Below, in pieces: positions 17,589-28,083 of a stretch of 64,000 nucleotides of DNA. Position 1 is the stretch's first letter. The number at the start of each line of letters is the position of its first letter. Position numbers and translations under genes: made by a program. The notes beneath the pieces are model-generated. The model saw only the letters and a program-made list of their open reading frames with translations, made no database searches and had not been told where the DNA came from. This DNA comes from Streptomyces sp. PH10-H1 (lineage in GTDB: Bacteria; Actinomycetota; Actinomycetes; Streptomycetales; Streptomycetaceae): contig NZ_JASISZ010000006.1 in assembly GCF_030063355.1 (NCBI RefSeq), positions 1-64,000 on the forward strand, written 5' to 3'.

Positions 17589-18803
17589 AAAATCGGGTAC
17601 GTCGAGCTCCTCGGCCGCGGAGTCCTGGTAGGGACGGGCCGGCGGCACGTGCGGCGGGGCGATGGGGCTCGGCGGGACCTCGGCGACCGGCTCCGGCTCC
17701 TCTGCGCGCACCGGCACACTGCCGAGACCGCTGTAGGAGGTCGGGCGCGGGGCCTCGGCCTGGCTGCCGACCCGGGCGGGGCCGGAGGAGGCGGGCGTCT
17801 CCTCGCGGCCGCTGTACGCGCCGAGCACCTTGTCGCGGTTGCCCTTGGGCGGCGGCTGGCCGCCGTCGAAGCCGGCCGCGATGACAGTGACCCGGACCTC
17901 GTCGCCGAGCGCGTCATCAATGACCGCACCGAAGATGATGTTGGCTTCGGGGTGCGCGGCCTCGGCCACCAGCTGTGCCGACTCGTTGATCTCGAACAGG
18001 CCGAGGTCGGAGCCGCCGGAGATGGAGAGCAGGACGCCGCGGGCGCCGTCGATGGAGGCTTCGAGCAGCGGCGAGGAGATGGCCATCTCCGCTGCCGCGA
18101 CCGCGCGGTCGTCGCCGCGGGCCGACCCGATGCCCATCAGGGCGGAACCGGCTTCGGACATCACGGACTTCACGTCGGCGAAGTCCAGGTTGATCAGGCC
18201 CGGGGTGGTGATGAGGTCGGTGATCCCCTGCACGCCGGACAGCAGCACCTGGTCGGCGGACCGGAACGCGTCGAGCACGCTGACCTGGCGGTCCGAGATG
18301 GACAGCAACCGGTCGTTGGGGATGACGATGAGGGTGTCGACATTCTCGCGCAGGCCGGCGATGCCGTCCTCGGCCTGGTTCGCGCGGCGGCGGCCCTCGA
18401 AGGTGAACGGCCTGGTGACCACACCGATCGTCAGGGCGCCCAGCGAACGGGCGATGTGGGCGACCACGGGCGCGCCGCCGGTGCCGGTGCCGCCGCCCTC
18501 GCCCGCGGTGACGAAGACCATGTCGGCGCCCTTGAGCACCTCTTCGATCTCTTCGCGGTGGTCCTCGGCGGCCTTGCGGCCGACATCGGGGTTCGCGCCG
18601 GCGCCGAGGCCGCGAGTGAGTTCGCGGCCGACGTCGAGCTTGACGTCGGCGTCGCTCATCAGAAGGGCCTGCGCATCGGTGTTGATCGCGATGAACTCGA
18701 CGCCCTTGAGACCGACCTCGATCATCCGGTTGATGGCATTGACGCCACCGCCGCCGATTCCGACGACCTTGATGACTGCGAGGTAGTTCTGCGGTGCTGC
18801 CAC
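17580..18803 (-). CDS. ftsZ: Cell division protein FtsZ
   Basis: Tubulin-like GTPase that forms the Z ring. 407 residues: GTP-binding domain with the signature GGGTGTG at 103-109, the T7 synergy loop with NLDFADV near 205, a C-terminal domain to ~317, a disordered Pro-rich linker and the conserved tail DVPDFLK that binds partner proteins such as SepF. Start GTG 18803 gives [15 protein letters not shown] as in other streptomycetes. The 249-bp upstream region has its own control elements, in line with sporulation-specific ftsZ promoters known in the genus. Confidence 0.98.
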   Translation of the reverse strand: MAAPQNYLAVIKVVGIGGGGVNAINRMIEVGLKGVEFIAINTDAQALLMSDADVKLDVGRELTRGLGAGANPDVGRKAAEDHREEIEEVLKGADMVFVTAGEGGGTGTGGAPVVAHIARSLGALTIGVVTRPFTFEGRRRANQAEDGIAGLRENVDTLIVIPNDRLLSISDRQVSVLDAFRSADQVLLSGVQGITDLITTPGLINLDFADVKSVMSEAGSALMGIGSARGDDRAVAAAEMAISSPLLEASIDGARGVLLSISGGSDLGLFEINESAQLVAEAAHPEANIIFGAVIDDALGDEVRVTVIAAGFDGGQPPPKGNRDKVLGAYSGREETPASSGPARVGSQAEAPRPTSYSGLGSVPVRAEEPEPVAEVPPSPIAPPHVPPARPYQDSAAEELDVPDFLK

Positions 18804-18872
18804 GTCGAAGGCCTCTCGCCTCGAGTTACGTATGCCTGTGGGACGGTCGGTACGTTCGCCGGTGCTGCCCCG

Positions 18873-18937
18873 AACCCTAACGCTGAGGTTTAGGGTTACC
18901 AGTATGCCTGTCCCATGCGTTCCTTGGGACAGGACAC
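18873..18937 (-). promoter_or_regulatory. ftsZ upstream control region: two inverted repeats and a GACAC motif
   Basis: AACCCTAA-9 nt-TTAGGGTT (18873-18897) and CTGTCCCA-9 nt-TGGGACAG (18908-18932) are both perfect 8-bp inverted repeats between ftsQ and ftsZ. On the minus strand CATACT within GGCATACTGG can serve as a -10. GACAC at 18933-18937 equals the published WhiA core motif; ftsZ is a known WhiA target in Streptomyces. Binding here is inference. Confidence 0.6.
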
Positions 18938-19052
18938 TAAGTCGACAAGCGGTGTGCGTTCAACGAACACGCCGAACCTCCCGTTTTTCTTTTGACCTTA
19001 TGTGATCACGGCCCGCTCGGGCGAACCAGGGGGCAAACCCGGATACTCATCG

Positions 19053-19835
19053 TCAACTTCCCGATGCCGCAGGGGCGCTGGGAGCGCTTACATCGAATCT
19101 GCCGGCGTTTTTCGCCGCCTTCATCAGAGCGGTGAGCACCGCGGCCTTCTCCGAACCGTGTTCCGCGCTCCCCCACACCACCGTCCGGCCGCCGGACAGT
19201 TCGACGGTGACGCTGTCATAGGACCGCATGCGGATGACACGGGCATCCCTGCGAACGGAATCGGGGAGACTCGACGACACTTCGACGGCCGCCCGCAGCA
19301 GGTTCTTAGTTCCGAAGTGGAGAAGGCTCGGAGACTGATCGGGAGTCAATTCCACGAGAGGAACACCGGCGGGCGAGGTGTCGACGGTGGCGAAACGCAC
19401 GCCTTCCGCGTCCACTTCGATGAACTTTCCGCCGCTCTTCAGAACGGCGGAGGGTGTTCTCTCGGTCACTTTCAGACCGATGGTGTGCGGCCAGTCGCGT
19501 TCGACGGTCACCTTGTCGATACGCGGCAGGGCCGCCAGCAGCCGGCGTTCGACCGCGCCGGTGTCGACCGAGGCGAGCGGTCCCCTGAGCGGCACGGCTG
19601 CGGTGGCCCGCACCTGTTCGGGGGTGAGCACCCTGGTGCCGCTCACCGTGACGCGCTGCGCGCTCAGCCAGGACGAGCCGTAGACCAGCCATGTCCCGGC
19701 GACGGCCAGCACAGTGGCCACGATGAGCAGGATCAGCACGGCGCGGCGCGCGCGCTTGCGGCGGGCGGGCGTGCGACGCGCGGGAGCGGCCGGCTCCGCC
19801 TTCTCACCGCGCTCGGCGGTCGTCGGTCCTGCCAT
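19053..19835 (-). CDS. ftsQ: Cell division protein FtsQ
   Basis: Bitopic divisome protein, 260 residues: basic cytoplasmic N-terminus (1-30, AARRTPARRKRARR type), one membrane helix at ~31-52, POTRA domain starting at WLSAQRVTVSGTRVLTPEQVR, then the FtsQ beta domain. It links early and late divisome proteins and in Streptomyces matters mainly for sporulation septa. It follows murG by 86 bases. Confidence 0.95.
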   Translation of the reverse strand: MAGPTTAERGEKAEPAAPARRTPARRKRARRAVLILLIVATVLAVAGTWLVYGSSWLSAQRVTVSGTRVLTPEQVRATAAVPLRGPLASVDTGAVERRLLAALPRIDKVTVERDWPHTIGLKVTERTPSAVLKSGGKFIEVDAEGVRFATVDTSPAGVPLVELTPDQSPSLLHFGTKNLLRAAVEVSSSLPDSVRRDARVIRMRSYDSVTVELSGGRTVVWGSAEHGSEKAAVLTALMKAAKNAGRFDVSAPSAPAASGS

Positions 19836-19921
19836 GCGTTCGCCCCTTCCCGCGCCCTCGGCCGCCCCCGGCCCGTGACCGGGGGCGCCTTGGTCTCCAA
19901 ACCCGCCGGGGGGCGGGGCTC

Positions 19922-21016
19922 CTATCCTGCCCGGCGGGCGGCGATGGCCTCGTACACCATGCCGACCAGCAGGTCGTCGGCGTCGGGGCGGCCGAACTCC
20001 GCGGCGGAGCGGGACATCTCGTACAGCCGGTGCGGATCGGTGAGCACCGGGAGGACGTTGCCGATGACCCAGTCCGGCGTCAGTTCCGCGTCGTCGACCA
20101 GCAGCCCGCCGCCGGCCTTCACCAGCGGCTGGGCGTTGAGGCGCTGTTCGCCGTTGCCGATGGGCAGCGGGACGTAGGCGGCCGGCAGGCCGACCGCGGA
20201 CAGCTCGGCGACCGTCATGGCGCCGGCCCGGCAGAGCATCATGTCGGCGGCGGCGTACGCGAGATCCATCCGGTCGATGTACGGGACCGGACGGTAGGGC
20301 GGCATACCGGGCATGTTGTCGGCGACCGGCAGTTCGTTCTTCGGGCCGACGGCGTGCAGGATCTGGATGCCGGACTGCTGCAGTCGCGGAGCGACCGTCG
20401 CGATCACCTCGTTCAGCCGGCGTGCGCCCTGGGATCCACCGGAAACGAGCAGAGTCGGAAGATTCTGGTCGAGTCCGAAGGCGGCCCGTGCCTCGGCGCG
20501 CCTGCCGGCGCGGTCGAGGGTGGCGATCGAACGGCGCAGCGGGATGCCGATGTACCGCGCGTTGCGCAGCTTGCTGTCCGGGCTGCTGACGGCGACGCCG
20601 TGGGCGTAGCGGGAGCCGATCTTGTTGGCGAGGCCGGGGCGGGCGTTGGCCTCGTGGACGACGATCGGCACGCCGAGGCGCTTGGCGGCGAGATAGCCGG
20701 GCAGCGCGACATAGCCGCCGAACCCGACGACCACATCCGCCTTGGTGCGTTCCAGGATCTGCTCCGCGGCCTTGATGGTGCCGCGCAGCCGTCCGGGGAC
20801 GGTGATCAGTTCGGGAGTGGGCCGGCGTGGCAGTGGAACGGCCGGGATGAGCGCCAGTTCATAACCGCGCTCCGGGACGAGCCTGGTCTCCAGGCCCTTC
20901 TCCGTGCCGAGCGCTGTGATTCCTACGGTCGGGTCCTGCCTGCGCAGGGCATCGGCGAGCGCGAGCGCAGGCTCGATGTGGCCGGCGGTCCCCCCACCGG
21001 CGAGTACGACATGCAC
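19922..21016 (-). CDS. murG: UDP-GlcNAc:undecaprenyl-PP-MurNAc-pentapeptide GlcNAc transferase
   Basis: Converts lipid I to lipid II at the inner membrane face. 364 residues, GT28 glycosyltransferase with GGGTAGH at 7-13, [12 protein letters not shown] in the N-domain, and the donor-site region [10 protein letters not shown] and [16 protein letters not shown] in the C-domain. Six bases separate it from ftsW, so they are co-transcribed. Confidence 0.97.
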   Translation of the reverse strand: MHVVLAGGGTAGHIEPALALADALRRQDPTVGITALGTEKGLETRLVPERGYELALIPAVPLPRRPTPELITVPGRLRGTIKAAEQILERTKADVVVGFGGYVALPGYLAAKRLGVPIVVHEANARPGLANKIGSRYAHGVAVSSPDSKLRNARYIGIPLRRSIATLDRAGRRAEARAAFGLDQNLPTLLVSGGSQGARRLNEVIATVAPRLQQSGIQILHAVGPKNELPVADNMPGMPPYRPVPYIDRMDLAYAAADMMLCRAGAMTVAELSAVGLPAAYVPLPIGNGEQRLNAQPLVKAGGGLLVDDAELTPDWVIGNVLPVLTDPHRLYEMSRSAAEFGRPDADDLLVGMVYEAIAARRAG

Positions 21017-21022
21017 CGAAAT

Positions 21023-22417
21023 TCACCGCTCTCCGGACGGCCGTCTCTTGACGAACCGTCTCATCGTCCGTGTCATAGCCCCCGTCAGGGAACCGCGCCC
21101 GCGTATGGCAAGTGCCGCTCGCGCCCCGGGCTCACTCCTTGCGAAGGAGATGAGCAACCCGATCGCGAACATCGTCGGCAGGAGGGCCGAACCTCCGTAG
21201 GAGAACAGCGGAAGCGGGACTCCGGCGATCGGCAGCAGGCCGAGCACCGCACCAATGTTGATCACGGCCTGAGCCGTGATCCAGGTTGTCACGCCACCCG
21301 CTGCGAACCTGACGAAGGGGTCCTCCGTACGACCGGCCACGCGGATACCCGCATAGCCTAGGGCCGCGAAGAGGGCGAGAACCGACAGCGTCCCCGCGAG
21401 ACCCAGTTCCTCCCCGGTGACGGCGAAGATGAAGTCGGTGTGCGGCTCGGGCAGTTCGCCCCATTTCTCCATACTCGCACCGAGTCCGGAACCGAACCAG
21501 CCACCGGAGGCGAGCGCGTAGATCCCGTGCACCGCCTGCCAGCACTGGTCGTGGGTGCCCGGATCGCTCGCGGCGATGCAGCCGAGCCGGGACATCCGGT
21601 TGGGACTGGTCCTGATCGCCAGAAACGCGAGGAAGGCGGCGCCGGAAAGTACTCCCGCGAACAACCGGGTCGGCGCACCGGCAAGCCACAGCAGTCCGAA
21701 GAGAATCGCCGTGAGGATGATCGTGGTGCCCATGTCGCCGCCGAGCATGATCAGGCCGAGCACCATGAATGTCACGGGCACCAGCGGGACCAGCAGGTGC
21801 TTCCACTGGATGAGCAGGTTCTTGTCGCTCTTGCGGGCCAGCAGGTCGGAGCCCCACAGGACGAGCGCGAGCTTGCCGAATTCACTGGGCTGAAGCTGGA
21901 AAGGCCCGCCGAGAGAGATCCAGTTGGTATTGCCGTTGACCGTTTCCCCTATTCCCGGCACCTGGACCAGGCACATCAGGAAAACCGCGCCGAGCAGCAG
22001 CGGATACGCCAGCGCGCGGTGCAGCTTGACGGGCATACGCGCCGCGGAGATCAACAGCACGGTGCCGATGGCGGCCGCGAGCAGTTGCTTGCGGAAGTAG
22101 TACGTGGACGGGTAGCCGTAGCGCAGCGCCTGGATCATCGAGGCGGAGTAGACCATCACCAGGCCCAGCACGGTGATGAGCAGGCTGCCGCCGAGGATCA
22201 GGTAATACGCCGTGAGCGGGCGGTCCCAGGCCGCCTGGAGCCGGTTGTGGAGCCTGCGCGGGCCACCCAGGGCGCCGGGCCGGGCCGCCCTGCGCTCGGG
22301 AGCGGCTACCGGGGGCCGGGCCGGGCGCGCGGTGACCCGCCTGCCCGGCAGCACGCGCGCCGCCCCCTCCCGGGAGCGGCGCTCGACGCCGCGGGCGGCG
22401 GAACGGTCTGCCGTCAT
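21023..22417 (-). CDS. ftsW: Septal peptidoglycan polymerase FtsW (SEDS)
   Basis: Polytopic SEDS glycosyltransferase that polymerises lipid II with FtsI. 464 residues: an Arg/Pro-rich cytoplasmic N-terminus of ~60 residues, then about ten membrane helices. Conserved features include SLGGPFQLQPSEFGKLALVLW (shortened here to its key PSEF-K core), GLGASMEKWGELPEPHTDFIFA cores ASxEKW and PEPHTDFI, and the end GVPLPLFSYGGS. Between murG and murD as usual. Confidence 0.96.
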   Translation of the reverse strand: MTADRSAARGVERRSREGAARVLPGRRVTARPARPPVAAPERRAARPGALGGPRRLHNRLQAAWDRPLTAYYLILGGSLLITVLGLVMVYSASMIQALRYGYPSTYYFRKQLLAAAIGTVLLISAARMPVKLHRALAYPLLLGAVFLMCLVQVPGIGETVNGNTNWISLGGPFQLQPSEFGKLALVLWGSDLLARKSDKNLLIQWKHLLVPLVPVTFMVLGLIMLGGDMGTTIILTAILFGLLWLAGAPTRLFAGVLSGAAFLAFLAIRTSPNRMSRLGCIAASDPGTHDQCWQAVHGIYALASGGWFGSGLGASMEKWGELPEPHTDFIFAVTGEELGLAGTLSVLALFAALGYAGIRVAGRTEDPFVRFAAGGVTTWITAQAVINIGAVLGLLPIAGVPLPLFSYGGSALLPTMFAIGLLISFARSEPGARAALAIRGRGSLTGAMTRTMRRFVKRRPSGER

Positions 22418-22473
22418 GCGTCCCCTCCAGTGGTGCGCTGGGCCGGGGTGTTCAGCGGCGCGGGGACGCCCGG

Positions 22474-23919
22474 CTAGTTGTCGTGTCCCGCGCTCTCGGG
22501 TGCCAGGGCCCGCACGGCCCCGGCGAATGCCTCGCCACGCTCGCCGTAGTTGGTGAACATGTCCATGGAGGCGCAGGCCGGTGCCAGCAGGACCGTGTCA
22601 CCCGGCCGGGAGAGCTCCCGCGCCGCCCGCACCGCCGCGGCCATCGCCCCAGTGTCGGTCCGTTCCAGGTCGGTCACCGGGACCTCGGGGGCGTGTCGTG
22701 CGAGCGCTTCGCGGATCAGCGCGCGGTCGGCGCCGATCAGCACCACGCCGCGCAGCCGCGGGGCGGCCTTGCGCACCAACTCGTCGAACACGGCGCCCTT
22801 GGCGAGTCCGCCCGCGATCCACACAATGGATTCGTAGGCGGCCAGGGACGCCTCGGCGGCGTGGGTGTTGGTGGCCTTGGAGTCGTCCACGTAGGCGACC
22901 CCGCCGACGGTCTCCACGAGGGAGATGCGGTGGGCGTCGGGCCGGAAGGCCCGCAGTCCGTCGCGTACGGCGGCCGGTTCGACGCCGAAGGCGCGGGCCA
23001 GCGCCGCGGCGGCCAGGGCGTTGGCGATGTTGTGCGGGGCGGGCGGCTGGATGTCGGAGACTTCCGCCAGCTCCTGGGCGTTCTTGTGCCGGCTGTCGAC
23101 GAAGGCGCGGTCGATCAGGATGCCGTCCACGACGCCGAACTCGGACGGGCGGGGGCTGCCGAGGGTGAAGCCGATCGCGCGGGCGCCCTCCTCGACGTCG
23201 GCCGCGCGGACCAGCGCCTCGGTAGCCGGGTCGGCGGTGTTGTAGACGCAGGCGACCTGGTTTCCCTCGTAGATTCGGCCCTTGTCGGCGGCGTACGCCT
23301 CCATGGAACCGTGCCAGTCGAGGTGGTCGGGCGCGAGGTTCAGGACCACCGCGGAGTGCGGTCGGACGCTGGGCGCCCAGTGCAGCTGGTAGCTGGACAG
23401 CTCGACGGCCAGGACGTCGTACTTCTCCTCGCCGAGCACGGCGTCCAGGAGCGATACGCCGATATTGCCGACGGCGGCGGTGCGCAGCCCTGCGGCCTTC
23501 AGGATGGCGGCGAGCATCTGGACGGTGGTGGTCTTGCCGTTGGTGCCGGTGACCGCCAGCCAGGGCGCGGCACTCTCACCCCGGAGCCGCCACGCCAGCT
23601 CCACATCGCCCCACACCTCGATGCCCGCCGCGGCAGCGGCCGCGAAGAGCGGGCTCGCGGGCTTCCAGCCCGGTGAGGTGACCACGAGCCGCGCGCCCTC
23701 GGGGAGCGTGTCGCCGTCGCCGAGGCGCACCGTGATGCCCAGCGCGCGCAGTTCTGCCGCCTCGCGCTGCTCGCGCTCGCCGGCGCCGCTGTTCACGACG
23801 GTGACGACGGCGCCCAGGCCGTGCAGCACCCGGGCGGCCGGCACACCGGAGACGCCCAGGCCCGCGACGGTGACGGGGACTCCGGCCAGCTGCGGTGGCG
23901 ACAGGCCGGGCGCTGTCAC
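22474..23919 (-). CDS. murD: UDP-MurNAc-L-alanine:D-glutamate ligase
   Basis: Adds D-Glu to UDP-MurNAc-Ala in the cytoplasm. 481 residues. The N-terminal Rossmann part has [10 protein letters not shown], the central ATPase TGTNGKTT at 124-131, and the C-terminal domain [31 protein letters not shown] 23919 is chosen since it overlaps the mraY stop (GTGA), the coupling used across this cluster; a longer frame exists but overlaps mraY. Confidence 0.95.
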   Translation of the reverse strand: MTAPGLSPPQLAGVPVTVAGLGVSGVPAARVLHGLGAVVTVVNSGAGEREQREAAELRALGITVRLGDGDTLPEGARLVVTSPGWKPASPLFAAAAAAGIEVWGDVELAWRLRGESAAPWLAVTGTNGKTTTVQMLAAILKAAGLRTAAVGNIGVSLLDAVLGEEKYDVLAVELSSYQLHWAPSVRPHSAVVLNLAPDHLDWHGSMEAYAADKGRIYEGNQVACVYNTADPATEALVRAADVEEGARAIGFTLGSPRPSEFGVVDGILIDRAFVDSRHKNAQELAEVSDIQPPAPHNIANALAAAALARAFGVEPAAVRDGLRAFRPDAHRISLVETVGGVAYVDDSKATNTHAAEASLAAYESIVWIAGGLAKGAVFDELVRKAAPRLRGVVLIGADRALIREALARHAPEVPVTDLERTDTGAMAAAVRAARELSRPGDTVLLAPACASMDMFTNYGERGEAFAGAVRALAPESAGHDN

Positions 23920-24980
23920 GAGGCGGCCACCCAGCCCGCGTAGAACAGACCGAGGCCCACGGCCATGCACATGCCCTGAATGATCCAGAAGCGGACCACG
24001 ACCAGGACTTCGCTCCAGCCCTTGAGTTCGAAGTGGTGCTGGAGCGGCGCCATCCGGAAGACCCGCTTGCCGGTGAGCCGGAAGGAGCCGACCTGGATGA
24101 CCACGGAGAGCGTGATGAGGACGAACAGGCCGCCGAGGATCGTGAGCAGCAGCTCGGTGCGCGAGCAGATCGCCAGGCCGGCGAGCGCGCCGCCCAGGGC
24201 CAGCGAACCGGTGTCACCCATGAAGATCTTGGCCGGTGAGGTGTTCCACCACAGGAAGCCGAAGCACGCGCCCATCAGGGCCGCGGCGACGACCGCCAGG
24301 TCGAGCGGGTCCCTGACCTCGTAGCAGGCGCCGTTGGCGCTGAGCGGGGCGCCGCACCACTGGCCGTACTGCCAGACGCCGATGACGGTGTAGGCGGCGA
24401 AGACCATCACGGACGCGCCGGTGGCCAGGCCGTCGAGGCCGTCGGTGAGGTTCACGCCGTTGGACATCGCCAGGATCATGAACAGCGCCCAGATGACGAA
24501 GATCACCGGGCCGATCGTCCAGCCGAAGTCCTGGACGAAGGAGAGCTTGGTGGACGCCGGGGTCTGGCCGCGCGAGTCCGAGAAGTTCAGCGCCAGGACG
24601 GCGAAGGCGACGCCGACGATCAGCTGGCCGCCCAGTTTCGCCTTGGCCCGCAGGCCCAGGCTCCGCTGCTTGACGATCTTGATGTAGTCGTCGAGGAAGC
24701 CGACCAGGCCGAGACCGGCGGTCAGGAACAGCACCAGCAGACCCGACATCGAAGGCCGCTCACTGGTGATGACCTTGGTGGCGGCATAGGCGACCAGGGT
24801 CGCCAGGATGAACGCGATGCCGCCCATCGTCGGGGTGCCGCGCTTGCTGTGGTGGGTCTTCGGACCATCGTCGCGGATCATCTGCCCGTAGCCCTTGCGG
24901 GCCAGCAGACGGATCAGCAACGGGGTGCCGATCAAGGACAGGAAAAGACCGAGCACACCGGATACGAGAATCTGCTTCAT
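23916..24980 (-). CDS. mraY: Phospho-MurNAc-pentapeptide translocase
   Basis: Makes lipid I from UDP-MurNAc-pentapeptide and undecaprenyl phosphate. 354 residues with about ten membrane helices. Catalytic motifs: [11 protein letters not shown] (double Asp), [10 protein letters not shown] and [11 protein letters not shown]; the C-terminal [13 protein letters not shown] is typical. The start overlaps the murF stop by 4 bases (ATGA). Confidence 0.97.
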   Translation of the reverse strand: MKQILVSGVLGLFLSLIGTPLLIRLLARKGYGQMIRDDGPKTHHSKRGTPTMGGIAFILATLVAYAATKVITSERPSMSGLLVLFLTAGLGLVGFLDDYIKIVKQRSLGLRAKAKLGGQLIVGVAFAVLALNFSDSRGQTPASTKLSFVQDFGWTIGPVIFVIWALFMILAMSNGVNLTDGLDGLATGASVMVFAAYTVIGVWQYGQWCGAPLSANGACYEVRDPLDLAVVAAALMGACFGFLWWNTSPAKIFMGDTGSLALGGALAGLAICSRTELLLTILGGLFVLITLSVVIQVGSFRLTGKRVFRMAPLQHHFELKGWSEVLVVVRFWIIQGMCMAVGLGLFYAGWVAAS

Positions 24981-26389
24981 CGCGCGGCGACCTCACCTTC
25001 GGTGCCGTCGAGCAGCGCCAGTGCCACGCGCTCCAGTCCGACCGCCCTCGATGCCTTCACCAGCACGACGTCCCCCGGGCGCAATTCGCTGCGCAGCAGG
25101 TCGATCGCCGTCTCCGCGTCGGACACGTGCACCGACTCCTCACCCCACGAACCCTCGTTCTTGGCGCCCATATCCAACCAGGCGGCTTCCAGGCCGCCTA
25201 CGGCCACGAGCTTGCTGACGTTGAGCCGGACGACCAGTCGCCCGACCGCGTCGTGCTCGGTGAGGGACTCCCCACCGAGTTCGGCCATCTCGCCGAGCAC
25301 CGCCCACGTACGACGTCCGCGCCCCATGGCGGCGAGCGCGCGCAGAGCGGCTCTCATGGAGTCGGGGTTCGCGTTGTAGGCGTCGTTGACGACCGTCACG
25401 CCGTCGGGCCGCTCGGTGACCTCCATACGCCAGTGAGAAAGCGTCCCCGCACCGGAGAGCGCGGTGGCGATCTCCTCGACGGGCATGCCCAGTTCACGGG
25501 CGACGGCGGCCGCGGCGAGCGCGTTCGACACGTGGTGCTCACCGTACAGGCGCAAGGTCACTTCGGCGCACCCGGCCGGTGTGCGGAGTGTGAAGAGCGG
25601 CTGACCTCGGTCGTTGAGGCGGACATTCTCCGCACGGATGCCGGCGTCGGCGGCCTCTCCGAAGAGCACGACGCGGGCCTTCGTACGGGAGGCCATCGCG
25701 CGCACCAGCGGATCGTCGGCGTTGAGGACGGCCACTCCCCCCTGGTCGGCGGCGGGCAGCGCCTCGACGAGTTCGCCCTTGGCCAGGGCGGTTTGATCAC
25801 GACCGCCGAACTCGCCGATGTGCGCGGCGCCGACGTTGAGGACGACGCCGATCCGCGGCGGGGTGAGCCCGGCGAGGTACCGGATGTGGCCGATGCCGCG
25901 GGCGCCCATCTCCAGCACGAGGTGCCGGGTGGACTCGTCGGCGCGCAGCGCGGTGAGCGGCAGCCCGATCTCGTTGTTGAACGAGCCGGGTGTCCACACC
26001 GTGGGCGCGTGCCGTTCCAGCAGCTGGGCCATCAGGTCCTTGGTGCTGGTCTTGCCCGCGGAACCGGTGAGCGCCACGGTGGTCGCGCCGAGCCGCGCGA
26101 TGACGGTCCTGGCGAGGGCGCCGAGCGCGGCGACCACGTCGTCGACGACGATCGCGGGCACGCCGACCGGGCGGGAGGCGAGTACCGCCACCGCTCCGTC
26201 CTTCACGGCGCCCTCGGCGAACGTGTGGCCGTCCACGCGCTCGCCCGGCAGCGCGGCGAACAGCGCGCCGGGCACCACGTCCCTGGAGTCGATGACCACG
26301 GGGCCCGTCACGCGCGTCCCTGGTTCCGGTATGTCGTGCATCCTCCCGCTGACCGCGTCGGCGACCTCGGCGAGGGTGAGTGGGATCAC
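24977..26389 (-). CDS. murF: UDP-MurNAc-tripeptide:D-Ala-D-Ala ligase
   Basis: Adds D-Ala-D-Ala to the tripeptide precursor. 470 residues with ATP loop [10 protein letters not shown] at 109-118, the central [15 protein letters not shown] stretch ([12 protein letters not shown]) and the C-terminal motif [17 protein letters not shown]. Overlaps murE by 4 bases. Confidence 0.96.
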   Translation of the reverse strand: MIPLTLAEVADAVSGRMHDIPEPGTRVTGPVVIDSRDVVPGALFAALPGERVDGHTFAEGAVKDGAVAVLASRPVGVPAIVVDDVVAALGALARTVIARLGATTVALTGSAGKTSTKDLMAQLLERHAPTVWTPGSFNNEIGLPLTALRADESTRHLVLEMGARGIGHIRYLAGLTPPRIGVVLNVGAAHIGEFGGRDQTALAKGELVEALPAADQGGVAVLNADDPLVRAMASRTKARVVLFGEAADAGIRAENVRLNDRGQPLFTLRTPAGCAEVTLRLYGEHHVSNALAAAAVARELGMPVEEIATALSGAGTLSHWRMEVTERPDGVTVVNDAYNANPDSMRAALRALAAMGRGRRTWAVLGEMAELGGESLTEHDAVGRLVVRLNVSKLVAVGGLEAAWLDMGAKNEGSWGEESVHVSDAETAIDLLRSELRPGDVVLVKASRAVGLERVALALLDGTEGEVAAR

Positions 26390-28083
26390 AGCTGTTCCTG
26401 GTCCTTCTCGATGGCGGCGCGCAGTACTTCCCGGTCGTCGAAGGGGCGTACCACTCCGGCGATGTCCTGGCCCTGTTCGTGGCCCTTGCCCGCGACCAGC
26501 ACGATGTCGCCGGGCTGGGCGCGGGCTACGGCGATGGCGATGGCGGCGGCCCGGTCGGGCTCGACGATGACGTGTCCGCGCTCGAAGGCGGGTACCTCGG
26601 CGGCTCCGTTCAGCATCGCGGCGAGGATAGCGAGGGGGTCCTCGGAGCGCGGGTTGTCGGACGTGAGTACGGCGGTGTCCGCGAGCCGCGCGCAGGCGGC
26701 GCCCATCGGGCCCCGCTTGTGCTGGTCGCGGTCGCCACCGCAGCCGAGTACGGCGTGGATGCGGCCCTCGGTGGTCTTGCGCAGGGCGCGCAGCACGGAC
26801 TCGACGGCGTCGGTCTTGTGCGCGTAGTCCACCACCGCGAGATACGGCTGGCCGGCGTCCACGCCCTCCAGCCGGCCGGGGACGCCGGGGACCGCGGCGA
26901 CACCGTCCGCGGCGGTCTGCGGGTCGATCCCGGCGATGACGAGCGCGGTGATGGCGGCGAGGGTGTTGGCGACGTTGAACGGGCCCGGCAGCGGGGCGGC
27001 GGCCCGCGCCGTCTCGCCCTTGGGGCCGAGGACGGTGAAGGTGCTGCCCAACGGGCCGGTCGCGACGTCGACGGCGCGCCAGTCGGCGTCCGGGTTCCCC
27101 TCGGCGGAGAACGTGGTGACCGGGACCCCGGCCTCGGCGACGAGCCGCCGGCCGTAGGCGTCGTCGAGGTTGACGACGCCTACCCGGCTGCGCTGCGGCG
27201 TGAACAGCCGCGCCTTCGCCTGGAAGTAGTCCTCCATGCCCGTGTGGAATTCCATGTGCTCGGGGCTGAGGTTGTTGAAGACCGCCACGTCGAAGACCGC
27301 GCCGTCCACCCGGCCGAGCACCAGCGCGTGGCTGGAGACCTCCATGACCACCGACCGGACGCCCCGCTCGCGCATCAAGGCGAACAGCGCCTGCAGGTCG
27401 GTGGCCTCGGGGGTGGTGCGCTCGCTCTTGATCCGCTCGTCGCCGATCCGCGACTCGACGGTGCCGATCAGGCCGGTGGCCCTGCCGCCCTCCCGTCGCC
27501 CATCACCACCCTTGGCGGACAGCGCTGCGCGCTGCTCCTCATGTGCCCGCAGGCCGCCTTCGACGAGATACGCCGTGGTGGTCTTGCCCGAGGTGCCGGT
27601 GATGCCGATCTGCAGCAGGTCCCGGCCGGGGTCGTCGTAGATCGCGGCGGCCAGCGCGCCCATCCGGGACCGTGGATCGTCCACGGTCAGGACCGGCAGA
27701 CCGGTGGCCGCGGCGCGCGCGGAGCCCGCCAAATCGGTGAGGATCGCGACCGCGCCCAGGTCCGCGGCCTGGGCGGCGAAGTCCGCTCCGTGGAAGCGGG
27801 CGCCCGGCAGCGCCGCGTAGACGTCGCCGGGGCGGACCGCCCGTGAGTCGTGGGTGATGCCAGTGGCGGGGGCGCCGTCCGCGGGCAGCGCCGCGCCCAG
27901 ATGCGCGGCCAGCTCCGCCAGCGCTTTGGGTCGGACGTGGGACGGGCGCGGGGCACCCGGCTGCTTGAGGGAGGACTGATCAGCTTTTGGCACGGCGGTG
28001 AGGTTACCGGGCTGGCCGGGGTCGGGGCCAAAAGGCCCCCGGTCCCGGACCGGCCGGTCGCCGTCGGATGTGATCGTTGTCAC
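26386..28083 (-). CDS. murE: UDP-MurNAc-L-Ala-D-Glu:diaminopimelate ligase
   Basis: Adds the third amino acid to the muropeptide. 565 residues, with a ~50-residue disordered N-terminal extension common in streptomycetes. ATP loop GTSGKTT at 163-169; the DNPR motif (SDNPRSEDP) points to diaminopimelate rather than lysine; streptomycete walls use the LL form, which is family knowledge. GTG 28083 overlaps the ftsI stop (GTGA); a later GTG near codon 31 (VPKADQ) is also possible. Confidence 0.95.
   Translation of the reverse strand: MTTITSDGDRPVRDRGPFGPDPGQPGNLTAVPKADQSSLKQPGAPRPSHVRPKALAELAAHLGAALPADGAPATGITHDSRAVRPGDVYAALPGARFHGADFAAQAADLGAVAILTDLAGSARAAATGLPVLTVDDPRSRMGALAAAIYDDPGRDLLQIGITGTSGKTTTAYLVEGGLRAHEEQRAALSAKGGDGRREGGRATGLIGTVESRIGDERIKSERTTPEATDLQALFALMRERGVRSVVMEVSSHALVLGRVDGAVFDVAVFNNLSPEHMEFHTGMEDYFQAKARLFTPQRSRVGVVNLDDAYGRRLVAEAGVPVTTFSAEGNPDADWRAVDVATGPLGSTFTVLGPKGETARAAAPLPGPFNVANTLAAITALVIAGIDPQTAADGVAAVPGVPGRLEGVDAGQPYLAVVDYAHKTDAVESVLRALRKTTEGRIHAVLGCGGDRDQHKRGPMGAACARLADTAVLTSDNPRSEDPLAILAAMLNGAAEVPAFERGHVIVEPDRAAAIAIAVARAQPGDIVLVAGKGHEQGQDIAGVVRPFDDREVLRAAIEKDQEQL

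Noticed and set aside
18873..18897. AACCCTAA/TTAGGGTT as a telomere-like repeat
   Set aside because: Only one pair exists and it lies inside the ftsZ control region; streptomycete telomeres are different palindromes at chromosome ends.
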